From assembly GCF_028609865.1 (NCBI RefSeq), contig NZ_CP063194.1:2046001-2110000 (forward strand): 64,000 nucleotides of DNA, given 5' to 3'. Position numbers and translations under genes: made by a program. This DNA is from Corynebacterium jeddahense. GTDB taxonomy: Bacteria > Actinomycetota > Actinomycetes > Mycobacteriales > Mycobacteriaceae. The notes below the pieces were generated by a model, which was given only the letters and a program-made list of their open reading frames with translations, was not told the origin of the DNA and ran no database searches. How positions within the stretch are numbered: position 1 is the first letter of the stretch; every line of letters starts with the position of its first letter. Positions 38,447 to 48,133 of the stretch are shown here, one piece after another.

Positions 38447-40725
38447 TAGACCGCCGCGTTCGGGGCGGTCGCAGCGGCGAAGTGCGACGGCATGGTCGCG
38501 GCCCACGCGCCGGCGAGTTCGGTCATGGTGAGCTCGGCGGAGCCGTCGATACGCACGATGCCATCGTTGGTGGTGGTGCCGAGCACCGCGACCGGGATGC
38601 CGGCGGCGGTGGCCTGCTCGACGGCGGACGCGGCGCGGTCGCGCGTCACGGCGGCGAGCACGCGCGAGGCGGACTCGGAGAACAGCGCGGTGAACGCGTC
38701 CTCGTGGACCGCCTCGAGGCTCAGCTCGGCGCCCTTGTCGGAGCCGAGGAGCAGCTCGAAGAGCGCCTGGGACAGGCCGCCCTCGGATAGGTCGTGCGCG
38801 GCCGCGAACCCGGCGGCGTTGCCGGCGAAGAACTCGGCGAGGCGCGCCTCGTTGGCCAGGTCCACCTGCGGCGGCAGACCGGACAGGCCCGCACCGGAGA
38901 TGTCCTGCCACACCGAGCCGCCGAACTCGTCCTTCGTCTCGCCGAGAAGGAGCAGCGTGTAGTCCTCCTCCGTCGAGGTCAGCGCGTGCGGGACGGTCTG
39001 CTCGACGTCCTCGATCACGCCGAGCACGCCGACGACCGGGGTGGGCAGGATGGGCGTCTCGCCCGTCTGGTTGTAGAACGACACGTTGCCGCCGGAGACC
39101 GGGATGCCCAGCTCCGCGGCGCCGTCCGCGAGCCCGTGCACGGCCTCGCGGAACTGCCACATCACGCCCGGGTCCTCGGGGGAGCCGAAGTTCAGGCAGT
39201 TGGTCACCGCGACCGGCGTCGCGCCGGTGACGGCGACGTTGCGGTACGCCTCCGCGAGCGCCAGGCGCGCGCCCATGTTCGGGTCGAGGTAGGTGTAGCG
39301 TCCCGACGCATCGGCGGAGACGGCCACGCCGCGGCGCGTCTCCTCATTGATGCGCAGCACGCCCGAGTCCGCGTACTTCGCCTGCACGGTGTTGCCACGC
39401 ACGTAGCGGTCGTACTGCTCGGTGATGAAGTCGCGCGAGCACAGCGCCGGCGAGGCGACCATCTTGAGCCATGCGTCCTTGATGTCGCTTTGCTTCTCGA
39501 CGTCACCTCCGGCCCGCACCTCGTCCATCCAGCCCGGGCGCTCGTAGGGACGCTCGTAGACCGGGCCCTCGTCGATAGTTGAGGGCGGGGCGTCCACGAC
39601 GAGCTCGCCGTTGTGGAACACCTGCAGACGGTCCTTGTCGGAGGTCACCTCGCCGATCACCGCCGCGCCGACCTCCCACTTCGCGCAGATGTCCATGAAC
39701 TTGTCCACGTCCTCTGGGGCGACGACGGCGCACATGCGCTCCTGGGACTCGGAGGCGAGGATCTCGGCCGCGGACATGTTTTCCGCGCGCAGCGGCACGT
39801 TGTCGAGGTTGACGGTCATGCCGCCGTCGCCGGACGCCGCGAGCTCCGAGGTGGCGCAGGACAGCCCGCCGCCGCCGAGGTCCTGGATGCCTTCGACCAC
39901 GCCGGCGGCGTAGAGCTCGAGGCAGCACTCGATGAGCACCTTCTCGGCGAACGGGTCGCCGACCTGGACGGCGGGCAGCTTGCGCTCCTCGCCCTCCTCG
40001 AACGTGGCGGAGCCGAGCACGGACACGCCGCCGATGCCGTCGAGGCCCGTGCGGGAGCCAAAGAGGATGACCTTGTTGCCCGTGCCGGACGCGAACGCGA
40101 GGTGGAGGTCTTCCACCTTGAGCGTGCCGACACACAGGGCGTTGACCAACGGGTTGCCGGCGTAAGCGGCGTCGAAGACGGTCTCGCCGCCGATGTTAGG
40201 CAAGCCCAGGCAGTTGCCGTAACCGCCGACGCCGTGGACCACGCCCGGTAGCACGCGCTTCGTGTCGTCCGCGTCGAGCGGGCCGAAACGCAGCTGGTCC
40301 ATCACCGCGATCGGGCGCGCGCCCATGGCCATGATGTCGCGGACGATGCCTCCGACGCCGGTGGCGGCGCCCTGGTAGGGCTCCACGAAGGAGGGGTGGT
40401 TGTGGCTTTCCACGCGGAACGTCACGGCGTCGCCGCCGCCGATGTCCACCACGCCGGCGTTTTCGCCGATGCCGGCGAGGATCTTCGAGGCCATCTCCTC
40501 CGTCATGGTCTGGCCGAAGTAGCGCAGGTGGGTCTTGGAGGACTTGTAGGAGCAGTGCTCCGACCACATCACGGAGTAGAGGGTGAGCTCCGCGTCCGTC
40601 GGACGTCGGCCGAGGATGGCCTTGATCTTGGCGTACTCGTCGTCCTTCAGGCCCAGCTCGGCGTACGGCTGCTCGAGGTCCGGGGTGTCGAAGGCGTTCT
40701 GAACGGTGTCGTTGTGCACGGTCAT
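38446..40725 (-). CDS. purL: Phosphoribosylformylglycinamidine synthase, large subunit
   Basis: A 759-residue small-type PurL, the synthetase subunit of the PurS-PurQ-PurL complex that converts FGAR to FGAM using ATP and ammonia from PurQ. Readable motifs are [54 protein letters not shown] and the second-half [14 protein letters not shown]. It begins 6 bp after purQ and ends in the hairpin shared with the thioesterase gene. A copy of the CGTCGATACGC motif lies at 38544 near its end (VRIDGS). Confidence 0.97.
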   Translation of the reverse strand: MTVHNDTVQNAFDTPDLEQPYAELGLKDDEYAKIKAILGRRPTDAELTLYSVMWSEHCSYKSSKTHLRYFGQTMTEEMASKILAGIGENAGVVDIGGGDAVTFRVESHNHPSFVEPYQGAATGVGGIVRDIMAMGARPIAVMDQLRFGPLDADDTKRVLPGVVHGVGGYGNCLGLPNIGGETVFDAAYAGNPLVNALCVGTLKVEDLHLAFASGTGNKVILFGSRTGLDGIGGVSVLGSATFEEGEERKLPAVQVGDPFAEKVLIECCLELYAAGVVEGIQDLGGGGLSCATSELAASGDGGMTVNLDNVPLRAENMSAAEILASESQERMCAVVAPEDVDKFMDICAKWEVGAAVIGEVTSDKDRLQVFHNGELVVDAPPSTIDEGPVYERPYERPGWMDEVRAGGDVEKQSDIKDAWLKMVASPALCSRDFITEQYDRYVRGNTVQAKYADSGVLRINEETRRGVAVSADASGRYTYLDPNMGARLALAEAYRNVAVTGATPVAVTNCLNFGSPEDPGVMWQFREAVHGLADGAAELGIPVSGGNVSFYNQTGETPILPTPVVGVLGVIEDVEQTVPHALTSTEEDYTLLLLGETKDEFGGSVWQDISGAGLSGLPPQVDLANEARLAEFFAGNAAGFAAAHDLSEGGLSQALFELLLGSDKGAELSLEAVHEDAFTALFSESASRVLAAVTRDRAASAVEQATAAGIPVAVLGTTTNDGIVRIDGSAELTMTELAGAWAATMPSHFAAATAPNAAV

Positions 40726-40731
40726 GTCGGG

Positions 40732-41406
40732 TTACGCTCCGATCTTCGAGATGGCGTCGATGGCGGACGTGAACAGGCCGAGCCCGTCGGTGGACGGGCC
40801 GGTGAGCGCCTCGATGGCGTGCTCCGGGTGGGGCATGAGGCCGACGACGCGGCCGGTCTCATTGGTCACGCCGGCGATGGCGTTGATGGAGCCGTTGAAG
40901 TTGTCCGTGTAGCGGAAAACCACGCGGCCCTCCTTCTCCAGCGCCTCGATGGTTTCCGGCGCCGCCTGGAAGCGGCCTTCGCCGTGCTTTGCAGGAACGT
41001 AAATGCGCTCGCCGAGCTGGCTCGTCCACGCGGTGTTCGTGTTCACCACCTCGAGGTAGGTGTCCACGCAGTGGAAGTTCAGGTTCTGGTTCCGCGTCAG
41101 CGCGCCCGGCAGCAGTCCGGCCTCGGTGAGGATCTGGAACCCGTTGCAGATGCCCAGAACCGGCATGCCCTTCTTCGCGGCCTCTACAACCGCGCCCATC
41201 ATGGGTGCCTGCGCAGCGATCGCCCCGGAGCGCAGGTAGTCCCCGTAGGAGAACCCGCCCGGCACGACGACCGCGTCCACGCCGGCAAGGTCGTCGTCCG
41301 CGTGCCAGAGCTGGCGTGGCTCGGCGCCGGCGACGCGGACGGCGCGGAGCGCGTCAACGTCGTCAAGCGTGCCCGGAAAAGTAATGACTCCGATGGTCGC
41401 GCTCAT
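40732..41406 (-). CDS. purQ: Phosphoribosylformylglycinamidine synthase, glutaminase subunit
   Basis: A 224-residue class I glutamine amidotransferase supplying ammonia to PurL. The nucleophile is Cys87 in VLGICNGFQ, and the His/Glu pair is in MPHPEHAIE near the C-terminus; [15 protein letters not shown] is PurQ-specific. It overlaps purS by 4 bp (ATGA) and is followed by purL after 6 bp, so all three are coupled in one mRNA. Confidence 0.97.
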   Translation of the reverse strand: MSATIGVITFPGTLDDVDALRAVRVAGAEPRQLWHADDDLAGVDAVVVPGGFSYGDYLRSGAIAAQAPMMGAVVEAAKKGMPVLGICNGFQILTEAGLLPGALTRNQNLNFHCVDTYLEVVNTNTAWTSQLGERIYVPAKHGEGRFQAAPETIEALEKEGRVVFRYTDNFNGSINAIAGVTNETGRVVGLMPHPEHAIEALTGPSTDGLGLFTSAIDAISKIGA

Positions 41407-41633
41407 CGCACAACCTCGAAGTCCTCGATCACGGTGTTGGTCAGCAGCGTCTCAGCCATGCGCCGCAGCTCGGCGTCCGAGACGGAATCGTCCACCTCGA
41501 TCTCGAACCGCTTGCCCTGGCGGACGTCGGTCACCCCCTCGACCCCGATCCGGCCCAGTGCACGCAGCACCGCCTGACCCTGCGGATCAAGAATTTCGGC
41601 CTTGGGCATGACATTGACAACGACTCGCGCCAT
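41403..41633 (-). CDS. purS: Phosphoribosylformylglycinamidine synthase subunit PurS
   Basis: A 76-residue protein matching Pur[21 protein letters not shown], then [17 protein letters not shown] and a C-terminal helix. PurS bridges PurQ and PurL. First gene of the purSQL operon; GAAGGA lies 6 nt before the ATG. Confidence 0.95.
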   Translation of the reverse strand: MARVVVNVMPKAEILDPQGQAVLRALGRIGVEGVTDVRQGKRFEIEVDDSVSDAELRRMAETLLTNTVIEDFEVVR

Positions 41634-41684
41634 GAGAATCCTTCACGTTTCGGGAGGTTGAACGACCTTTGTCGTACGGCCGTC

Positions 41685-41690
41685 AGTATA
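41685..41690 (-). promoter_or_regulatory. Probable -10 element of purSQL
   Basis: TATACT on the minus strand, giving a leader of about 45 nt before purS. No purine riboswitch-like fold is apparent. Confidence 0.5.
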
Positions 41691-41727
41691 TCGGACGCCC
41701 CGACACCGCCAGAAAACCTCGCCGACC

Positions 41728-41752
41728 GGCGAAAAGTAAACGGCAGGTGAAT
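41728..41752 (-). promoter_or_regulatory. Possible PHO-box-like repeat upstream of the nuclease gene
   Basis: On the minus strand ATTCACCTGCC is followed directly by GTTTACTTTTC, two 11-nt units resembling actinobacterial phosphate-control repeats. It lies about 110-130 bp before the nuclease start. The match is weak and its orientation is opposite to the gene. Confidence 0.25.
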
Positions 41753-41859
41753 TCTTAGAAAACCCTGTTTTCTGGCCGAGCGCATTCTCAGTTTTGGCGC
41801 TACCTTATCGGCACTCCGTTCTCCGGATTCTCCGATTCTTTCCTCCGAAAGGACTTTTC

Positions 41860-44800
41860 ATGCGCGCATCCAACCGCCGAGCGCTGAGCTCGGCGTTTAT
41901 CGTTGCCCTCGCTGCCGGCACGGTCACTGTCGCAGCACCCTCCGCGTCCGCTACCCCGGCAGGCGACAACGTCGTCATCAACGAGGTCTACGGCGGCGGC
42001 GGTAACTCGGGCTCGGCCTACTCCAACGACTTCGTCGAGCTGTACAACCCGACCGACCACGACATCGACGTCACCGGGTGGGTTCTCGACCAGCAGTCCA
42101 CTACGGGTAAATCGGGGTCGACGACGTCGTTGAATGGTGCCGTACCAGCTGGCGGGTACTACCTGATTAAGGGAAAAGCCGGTGCAAACAGCACAGGCGA
42201 TCTGCCCGATGCGGAAGCCGAAAATGCGAGAATGGATTTCGGGGCGAAGGGAGCCATCGCTGTCCTGACTAGCCCAGCGGGCGAGGTTGACCGCGTCGCC
42301 TGGGGTGGCGCAACCGATGCGAATTCCGAGACTAAACCAGCAGGAGCGACGGACAACACAACCTCCGTTCAGCGTAAGGAAGACGGCAAGGACACCGACG
42401 ACAACAGTGCGGATTTTGAGGTCGCTGCCCCGACCCCGAAGGAGCGTCGCAAGTCTGGCGACCCGACCCCCACCGATCCGACCACGGACCCGCAGCCGGC
42501 TGACCCGAAGCCGCAGTCCGAGATCACCCCGATCGCCGAGATCCAGGGCACCGGTGCCGAGTCGCCGCTGCAGGGTAAGACGGTGACCACCGAAGGCGTC
42601 GTCACGGCGGTGTACGACGAGGGTGGCAAGAACGGCTACTTCCTCCAGACCGGCGGCACCGGCACGGCGAAGAACCCGGGGGATGCCTCGGACGGCATCT
42701 TCGTCTATTTGGGCAAGGATCCTGCCCCTGGGGATTATCCGAAACGCGGCGAGTCCCTGCAGGTGACGGGCAAGGTGAGCGAGTTTTTCTCGCAGACGCA
42801 GATCACGCAGGCCTCGAAGACCGTGCTTGCGCAGCCCTTCGCGGCGCCGAAGGCCGTCGAGATCGACACCCTGCCCGCCGGGGACGAGGCACGCGAGCCG
42901 TACGAGGGCATGCTTGTCCGCGTCAAGGGCCCGTACACGGTCACCGACAACTACCAGCTCAACACCACCGGCGACCTCGGGCTGGCCCCCGGGACGCAAG
43001 CGCACCGCAACCCCACCGACGTGATCAATCCCGACGTCGACAACGTCGCCGCCATGAACGCGAAGCAGCAGGCCGAGGTTGTGTACCTCGACGACGGGCG
43101 CACGCGCAACTACTTCCGAACGGACAAGAACACTCCGCTGCCGTACCTCGTCACCTCCGACGGTGGCGTGAAGTCCATCCGCACCGGCGACCAAGTCGAC
43201 TTCCAGACGGACGTCGTCGTGGACTACTCCTTCGACCACTGGCGCTTCCAGCCGCTCCAGCCGATCACTGGCAAGAACACCGCGGGTGAGCTGCCGATCA
43301 CGTGGGAAGATTCGCGCGCTGCGTCGTACGACGTACCGGACCAGGTGAAGGGCGATTACAGCATCGGCTTCTTCAACGTCCTCAACTTCTTCACCTCGCT
43401 GGGCAAGGACGAATCCGGCTGCAAATCCTACACGGACAAGAACGGCACCCCAGTCGGCACGAATAACTGCACGGTTCGCGGTGCGTATTCCCAAGAGGCG
43501 TTCAACGACCAAAAGGCAAAGATCGTCACCGCCATCAACAAGCTCGACGCCAAAGTGCTTGGCCTGTCCGAGATTGAAAACGACGCGTCCGTCACGGGCG
43601 ACGTCTCCAAGCGCGACGATTCGCTGAAGAAGCTTGTCGACGCCCTGAATGCAGCTGCGGGCACTAATAAGTGGGACTACGTCAAGTCCCCGACGCAGCT
43701 CGGCACCGATGAGGACGTTATCCGCGTCGCGTTTATCTATCAGCCGGCGAAGGTGAAGCCGGTTGGCGAATCCCGTATTTTTGACGACTCCGCTTTTACG
43801 GGTGTCGCGCGCCAGCCGCTGGCCCAGGAATTCGACACCGTCGACCGAGACGACGATGACAACTTCGTCGCCGTGGTCAACCACTTCAAGTCCAAGCGCG
43901 CGATCGACAGCGACCCAGACGGAGGCGATGGTCAGGGCGGCGGAGCAAACCTTCGCGCCGCACAGGCCCAGGCACTGCTGGACCACTTGGAAAAGCAGGA
44001 CGATTGGACCGGTAAGCCGACGTTCCTCATCGGCGACTTCAACAGCTACACCATGGAGAACTCGCTGAGCACGATCGAGGGCGGCGGCTTCACCTCGGTG
44101 CGCAGCGAGAAGGACTTCCCGCAGGAGTCCTACCAGTACGGGGGCCAGCTGGGCACCCTCGACCACGTTTTTGCAAACGAGGCAGCCAGGGGGTTGGTGC
44201 AAGATTCCGCCGTGTGGAACATCAACGGCGACGAGTCGGCCGCCTTCGAGTACTCCCGTCGCAACTACAATGCCCAGGACTTCATCGACCCGCTGAACAT
44301 TTCGGATTCGAAGCTTTACGGCTACGGCAACCCGTTCCGTTCCTCCGACCACGACCCGGTGAAGGTCGGCTTCAGCGCGAAGCTCGATCAAACGGATGCG
44401 CAGAAGTACGATCCGCAGGCCGGCGACGAAGTCACAGTTGATCAGGGTGACGCACTGCCCGATGCCAAGTCTGCTGTCAAGGACGCGGACAAACTACCGG
44501 CAGGCACCACGTTTGAGTGGGCTGCTCCGGAGAACACCGATACGATTGGTGATGGCCAGAAGGGCAAGGTGACCGTCACATACCCGGACAAGAGCACCGA
44601 CACCGTCGATGTCGTCGTGAATGTGAAGCCGAAGGCGCGCTTCATTGTGAAGGCAGCGATCAACGACGAGGGCGAGCTCGTTGTCACCTACGACAACGGA
44701 CGCGAGGAAAACCTCGGCAAGGTCACTGGCGCGGACGGCGCCCAGGGCCCGAAGGGCGACAAGGGTGCCGACGGCAACGACGGCAAGGACGGCGCCCAAG

Positions 44801-46422
44801 GCCCGAAGGGCGACAAGGGCGACAAGGGCGACGACGGCAAGGACGGCGCCCAAGGCCCCAAGGGCGACAAGGGCGCCGACGGCAAGGACGGTGCCCAAGG
44901 CCCCAAGGGCGACAAGGGCGACAAGGGCGCCGACGGCAAGGACGGTGCCCAAGGCCCGAAGGGCGACAAGGGCGACAAGGGCGACGCCGGCAAGGACGGC
45001 AAGGACGGCGCCCAAGGCCCGAAGGGCGACAAGGGCGACGCCGGCAAGGACGGCAAGGACGGCGCCCAAGGCCCGAAGGGCGACAAGGGCGACAAGGGCG
45101 ACGACGGCAAGGACGGCAAGGACGGTGCCCAAGGCCCGAAGGGCGACAAGGGCGACAAGGGCGACAAGGGCGACAAGGGCGACGCCCAAGGCCCGAAGGG
45201 CGACAAGGGCGACAAGGGCGACGCCGGCAAGGACGGCAAGGACGGCGCCCAAGGCCCGAAGGGCGACAAGGGCGACAAGGGCGACGCCGGCAAGGACGGC
45301 AAGGACGGTGCCCAAGGCCCGAAGGGCGACAAGGGCGACAAGGGCGACGCCGGCAAGGACGGCAAGGACGGTGCCCAAGGCCCGAAGGGCGACAAGGGCG
45401 ACAAGGGCGACGCCGGCAAGGACGGCAAGGACGGTGCCCAAGGCCCGAAGGGCGACAAGGGCGACAAGGGCGACGCCGGCAAGGACGGCGCCCAAGGCCC
45501 GAAGGGCGACAAGGGCGACAAGGGCGACGACGGCAAGGACGGCAAGGACGGCGCCCAAGGCCCGAAGGGCGACAAGGGCGACAAGGGTGCCGACGGCAAG
45601 GACGGCAAGGACGGCGCCCAAGGCCCGAAGGGCGACAAGGGCGACAAGGGCGACGACGGCAAGGACGGCAAGGACGGCGCCCAAGGCCCGAAGGGCGACA
45701 AGGGCGACAAGGGTGCCGACGGCAAGGACGGCCGCGGTGTGAAGGCGTTCGAGGTCAACGACGAGGGTCACCTGGTCGTCACCTACACCGACGACACGAC
45801 CGCTGACCTGGGTAAGGTCACCGGCGACGCAGTTAATGGCACCGACGGCAAGGACGGCCAGCGCGGTGAGAAGGGCCAGCAGGGCAAGCCTGGCACCGAC
45901 GGCAAGGACGGCAAGGACGGCAAGGACGGTCGCGGCATCGCTGAAGCTGCTGTCAACGAGAACGGCGAGCTCGTCCTCACTTTCACCGACGGCGAGACCC
46001 AGAACCTCGGCCGCGTCGCAGGTGCGGACGGCCGCAATGGCAAGGACGGCGAGAAGGGTGCCGACGGCAAGAACGGCCAAAACGGCAAGGACGGAAAGAA
46101 CGGTGCCGATGGCAAGGACGGCGCTAACGCCCCGGCCGCAGACGGCTCCAGCGTGAGCGACCGTTGTCTCCCGGCAGTCGGCCTCATGGCCCTGCCGCTG
46201 CTGGCGCTCATCCCGCTCGGCCTCGCCACCACGATGGACATCCCGGAGCTCGCCCCGGTGAAGGAGCAGCTCGACCGCGCCGGTGCCTCGGTGCGCGAGC
46301 AGCTGAACATCTCCGAGGAGACGCAGCAGATGGCTGGCGGCGTTGCAGGTACGGCGCTCGCCATTGCGGCGATCGCGGCCCTCGCGGCGATCTGCAACCC
46401 GAACAGCGGCTCCTCTAAGTAG
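41860..46422 (+). CDS. Secreted ExeM/NucH-type nuclease with collagen-like stalk and C-terminal membrane-associating tail
   Basis: A 1520-residue exported protein. Order: signal peptide (1-33, ending SASA); lamin-tail-like domain (about 35-170, VVINEVYGGGGNSGSAYSND); Pro/Thr linker; OB-fold-like region (about 220-340); endonuclease/exonuclease/phosphatase domain (about 497-832) with FFNVLNFF, LGLSEIEND, VVNHFKSK, LIGDFNSY and SSDHDPV; Rib/YPDG-like domain (845-925); then about 330 residues of Gly-X-Y collagen-like repeats (957-1293) and two short beta-module/Gly-X-Y segments. The C-terminus has two hydrophobic stretches (1437-1462 and 1492-1513) and two Cys but no LPXTG. C. glutamicum has a phosphate-starvation-induced secreted nuclease, I believe in the same neighbourhood. 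The start gives a standard signal peptide. Likely role: degrading extracellular DNA for phosphate while held off the surface by the stalk. Confidence 0.88.
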   Translation: MRASNRRALSSAFIVALAAGTVTVAAPSASATPAGDNVVINEVYGGGGNSGSAYSNDFVELYNPTDHDIDVTGWVLDQQSTTGKSGSTTSLNGAVPAGGYYLIKGKAGANSTGDLPDAEAENARMDFGAKGAIAVLTSPAGEVDRVAWGGATDANSETKPAGATDNTTSVQRKEDGKDTDDNSADFEVAAPTPKERRKSGDPTPTDPTTDPQPADPKPQSEITPIAEIQGTGAESPLQGKTVTTEGVVTAVYDEGGKNGYFLQTGGTGTAKNPGDASDGIFVYLGKDPAPGDYPKRGESLQVTGKVSEFFSQTQITQASKTVLAQPFAAPKAVEIDTLPAGDEAREPYEGMLVRVKGPYTVTDNYQLNTTGDLGLAPGTQAHRNPTDVINPDVDNVAAMNAKQQAEVVYLDDGRTRNYFRTDKNTPLPYLVTSDGGVKSIRTGDQVDFQTDVVVDYSFDHWRFQPLQPITGKNTAGELPITWEDSRAASYDVPDQVKGDYSIGFFNVLNFFTSLGKDESGCKSYTDKNGTPVGTNNCTVRGAYSQEAFNDQKAKIVTAINKLDAKVLGLSEIENDASVTGDVSKRDDSLKKLVDALNAAAGTNKWDYVKSPTQLGTDEDVIRVAFIYQPAKVKPVGESRIFDDSAFTGVARQPLAQEFDTVDRDDDDNFVAVVNHFKSKRAIDSDPDGGDGQGGGANLRAAQAQALLDHLEKQDDWTGKPTFLIGDFNSYTMENSLSTIEGGGFTSVRSEKDFPQESYQYGGQLGTLDHVFANEAARGLVQDSAVWNINGDESAAFEYSRRNYNAQDFIDPLNISDSKLYGYGNPFRSSDHDPVKVGFSAKLDQTDAQKYDPQAGDEVTVDQGDALPDAKSAVKDADKLPAGTTFEWAAPENTDTIGDGQKGKVTVTYPDKSTDTVDVVVNVKPKARFIVKAAINDEGELVVTYDNGREENLGKVTGADGAQGPKGDKGADGNDGKDGAQGPKGDKGDKGDDGKDGAQGPKGDKGADGKDGAQGPKGDKGDKGADGKDGAQGPKGDKGDKGDAGKDGKDGAQGPKGDKGDAGKDGKDGAQGPKGDKGDKGDDGKDGKDGAQGPKGDKGDKGDKGDKGDAQGPKGDKGDKGDAGKDGKDGAQGPKGDKGDKGDAGKDGKDGAQGPKGDKGDKGDAGKDGKDGAQGPKGDKGDKGDAGKDGKDGAQGPKGDKGDKGDAGKDGAQGPKGDKGDKGDDGKDGKDGAQGPKGDKGDKGADGKDGKDGAQGPKGDKGDKGDDGKDGKDGAQGPKGDKGDKGADGKDGRGVKAFEVNDEGHLVVTYTDDTTADLGKVTGDAVNGTDGKDGQRGEKGQQGKPGTDGKDGKDGKDGRGIAEAAVNENGELVLTFTDGETQNLGRVAGADGRNGKDGEKGADGKNGQNGKDGKNGADGKDGANAPAADGSSVSDRCLPAVGLMALPLLALIPLGLATTMDIPELAPVKEQLDRAGASVREQLNISEETQQMAGGVAGTALAIAAIAALAAICNPNSGSSK
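44731..45738 (+). repeat. Collagen-like coding repeat, about 17 blocks of up to 63 bp
   Basis: Blocks encode variants of GAQGPKGDKGDKGDAGKDGKD minus one or more triplets (5-7 Gly-X-Y units, 45-63 bp). Copies are nearly identical at DNA level, which invites slippage, copy-number variation and misassembly. One block near 45175-45195 breaks the triplet register (GDAQGPK). Confidence 0.93.
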
Positions 46423-46435
46423 CCCCACCTAACGC

Positions 46436-46467
46436 AACCCCACCCCGGGCTTCCGGGGCGGGGTTTT
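46436..46467 (+). terminator. Intrinsic terminator of the nuclease gene
   Basis: AACCCCACCCCGG-GCTT-CCGGGGCGGGGTTTT, a 13-bp stem with one mismatch, continued by GCTTT. Confidence 0.88.
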
Positions 46468-46483
46468 GCTTTACCCGCGCGCG

Positions 46484-46540
46484 AATTGAAAACTATTTCC
46501 ATTAATGCTTAACTCTTCCTTATGCGAAATCGTTTTCATT
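46484..46540 (+). promoter_or_regulatory. Candidate Zur operators and promoter of the zinc importer
   Basis: Two imperfect palindromes with TGAAAA...TTTTCA character: TTGAAAACTATTTCCATTA (46486-46504) and ATGCGAAATCGTTTTCATT (46522-46540, over the start codon). Between them TTAACT ends 7 nt before the ATG. Zinc-repressed control by Zur is expected for this operon. Confidence 0.5.
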
Positions 46541-47451
46541 TCCGTCCCATTACCCTCACAGCCGCCCTTGCGCTGGCTGGTGCTTCGGTTGCCGCGTGCT
46601 CGTCGACAAGCGATGGCAACGACCCCTCCGGCGCCGCGGACATCGTCGCCACCACGAACGTCTGGGCCGACGTCGCCTCGGCGGTGACGGGCAAGGACGT
46701 GGAAGCGATCATCACCGGGGACGCGGTGGACCCGCACCACTTCGAGCCGTCCGCCAAGGACCTCGCCCGCATCCGCGACGCGGGCACCGTCGTGGCCAAC
46801 GGCGGCGCCTACGACGCCTCCCTGTACACCGTCGCGGAGCAGGACCGCATCGTCCACGCCATTCCGCTTCTCGACGCTGAAGAGGCCCACGACCACGAGC
46901 ACGACCACGAGCACGACCACGGCGACCACCTCCCCGACTCGCTCGACGAGCTGGAGCACGCCTGGTTCTCGCCGGAGAAGGTGCGCGAGGTCGCTGACGG
47001 CGTGGCGGAGAAGGCGGGTGGGGATGCCGGAGGCGTCGATACGCGAATGCGCGATGCGGAGGCCAAGCTGAAGAGCTTGCCGCACGTGCACGTCGCGATG
47101 ACGGAACCGATCGCTGGCGGCCTGATCTGGGGCACCGAGCTGCACGACATCACGCCCGAGGACTACCTCAAGGCGAGCCTGAACCACCAGGAGCCATCCG
47201 CCGCGGCCGTCGCCGCCTTCCTCGAGCAGCTGGAAAACGGTGAGGTGGACATGCTCTTTGTCAACCCCCAGAGCACGAACAGCGCGACCCAGCGGCTCGC
47301 CGACGCCGCGCGGGAGCATAATGTTCCCGTTGTTGAAATCCGGGAGACGCCCCCGGCCGGCCAAAACTTCCTCGACTACTTCGAGCAGATCGTGGACCAG
47401 ATCGCGGACATCGCCGCGCACGCCGAGCCGAGCGGCCACCACGACCACTAG
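46522..47451 (+). CDS. znuA: Zinc ABC transporter substrate-binding lipoprotein (ZnuA-like)
   Basis: A 309-residue lipoprotein (lipobox VAAC, Cys26) of the cluster A-I metal-binding family. Metal ligands likely come from DPHHFEPSAKD (70-80) and LEHAWFSP; the charged loop HDHEHDHEHDHGDH (123-136) is the flexible His-rich loop of zinc-specific members. The second-lobe ligand region reads MTEPIAGG, as in the subfamily where Glu replaces the usual His. The C-terminus ends in HHDH. Followed by the ATPase and permease genes of the same importer. I recall a similar zinc-repressed operon in C. glutamicum close to otsB. Confidence 0.9.
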   Translation: MRNRFHFRPITLTAALALAGASVAACSSTSDGNDPSGAADIVATTNVWADVASAVTGKDVEAIITGDAVDPHHFEPSAKDLARIRDAGTVVANGGAYDASLYTVAEQDRIVHAIPLLDAEEAHDHEHDHEHDHGDHLPDSLDELEHAWFSPEKVREVADGVAEKAGGDAGGVDTRMRDAEAKLKSLPHVHVAMTEPIAGGLIWGTELHDITPEDYLKASLNHQEPSAAAVAAFLEQLENGEVDMLFVNPQSTNSATQRLADAAREHNVPVVEIRETPPAGQNFLDYFEQIVDQIADIAAHAEPSGHHDH

Positions 47452-47461
47452 GCAGGCCCCC

Positions 47462-48133
47462 TTGATCGCTGAGCTTCGCAGCGCCTCCGTCGACCCGCTC
47501 TGGCACGGCATTGACCTCGCCGTGGAGCCGGGCGAATTCCTCGCGGTCCTCGGCCCGAACGGCGTGGGCAAATCAACGCTGCTGGGCACGATGATGGGCA
47601 CGCGCAAGCTCACCGGCGGGTCCGTGAGCGTCCGCGGCCGCGTCGGTTTCATCCCGCAGCAGCACATGTTCCCGAAAGACTTACCGGTGCGCGGGCGCGA
47701 CCTCGTCTCACTGGCGATGGGGCGGCGGGCGCGGCCGGAGGACGTCGATAAGCAACTCGCCTCCGTGGGCGCTAAGGCCTTCGCCGACCGCCGCGCGGGG
47801 CTGCTCTCGGGCGGCCAACAGCAGCTCATCCGCCAGGCGCAGGCGTTTTCGCAGGATCCGGAGCTGTTGCTTTGCGACGAGCCCCTGCTCTCCCTCGACC
47901 CCGCCCGCGCGCGCGAGACCGTAGCCCGGCTGAGCGAGCACCCCGCAGCGGTCGTGTGCGTCACCCACTCGATCAACCCGGTGCTCGGCGTGGTCGACCG
48001 CGTCCTCTACATCGGCCCGGAGGGGCACGTGGTGGGCAGCGTGGGCGAGGTGATGCGCTCCGAGGTGCTCAGCGAGCTCTACGGCACACGCGTGGACGTG
48101 CTCGAGGTCGACGGAAGGATGGTGGTCCTGTGA
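47462..48133 (+). CDS. znuC: Zinc ABC transporter ATP-binding protein (ZnuC-like)
   Basis: A 223-residue ATPase with Walker A GPNGVGKST, a Q-loop in FIPQQHMFPKD, the signature LSGGQQQLIRQAQAF, Walker B LLCDEPLLSLDP and the switch VTHSINPVLG. The start is uncertain: the best candidate is the TTG at 47462, 10 bp after znuA, because upstream codons overlap znuA in another frame. Overlaps the permease gene by 4 bp (GTGA). Confidence 0.87.
   Translation: MIAELRSASVDPLWHGIDLAVEPGEFLAVLGPNGVGKSTLLGTMMGTRKLTGGSVSVRGRVGFIPQQHMFPKDLPVRGRDLVSLAMGRRARPEDVDKQLASVGAKAFADRRAGLLSGGQQQLIRQAQAFSQDPELLLCDEPLLSLDPARARETVARLSEHPAAVVCVTHSINPVLGVVDRVLYIGPEGHVVGSVGEVMRSEVLSELYGTRVDVLEVDGRMVVL

Noticed and set aside
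44681..45758. Arg/Ala-rich and Ser/Pro-rich frames over the collagen repeat
   Set aside because: They are alternative-frame translations of the same DNA repeat.
46150..46422. LPXTG sortase signal at the end of the nuclease
   Set aside because: The C-terminus has hydrophobic segments but no LPXTG-like motif and ends in NPNSGSSK.
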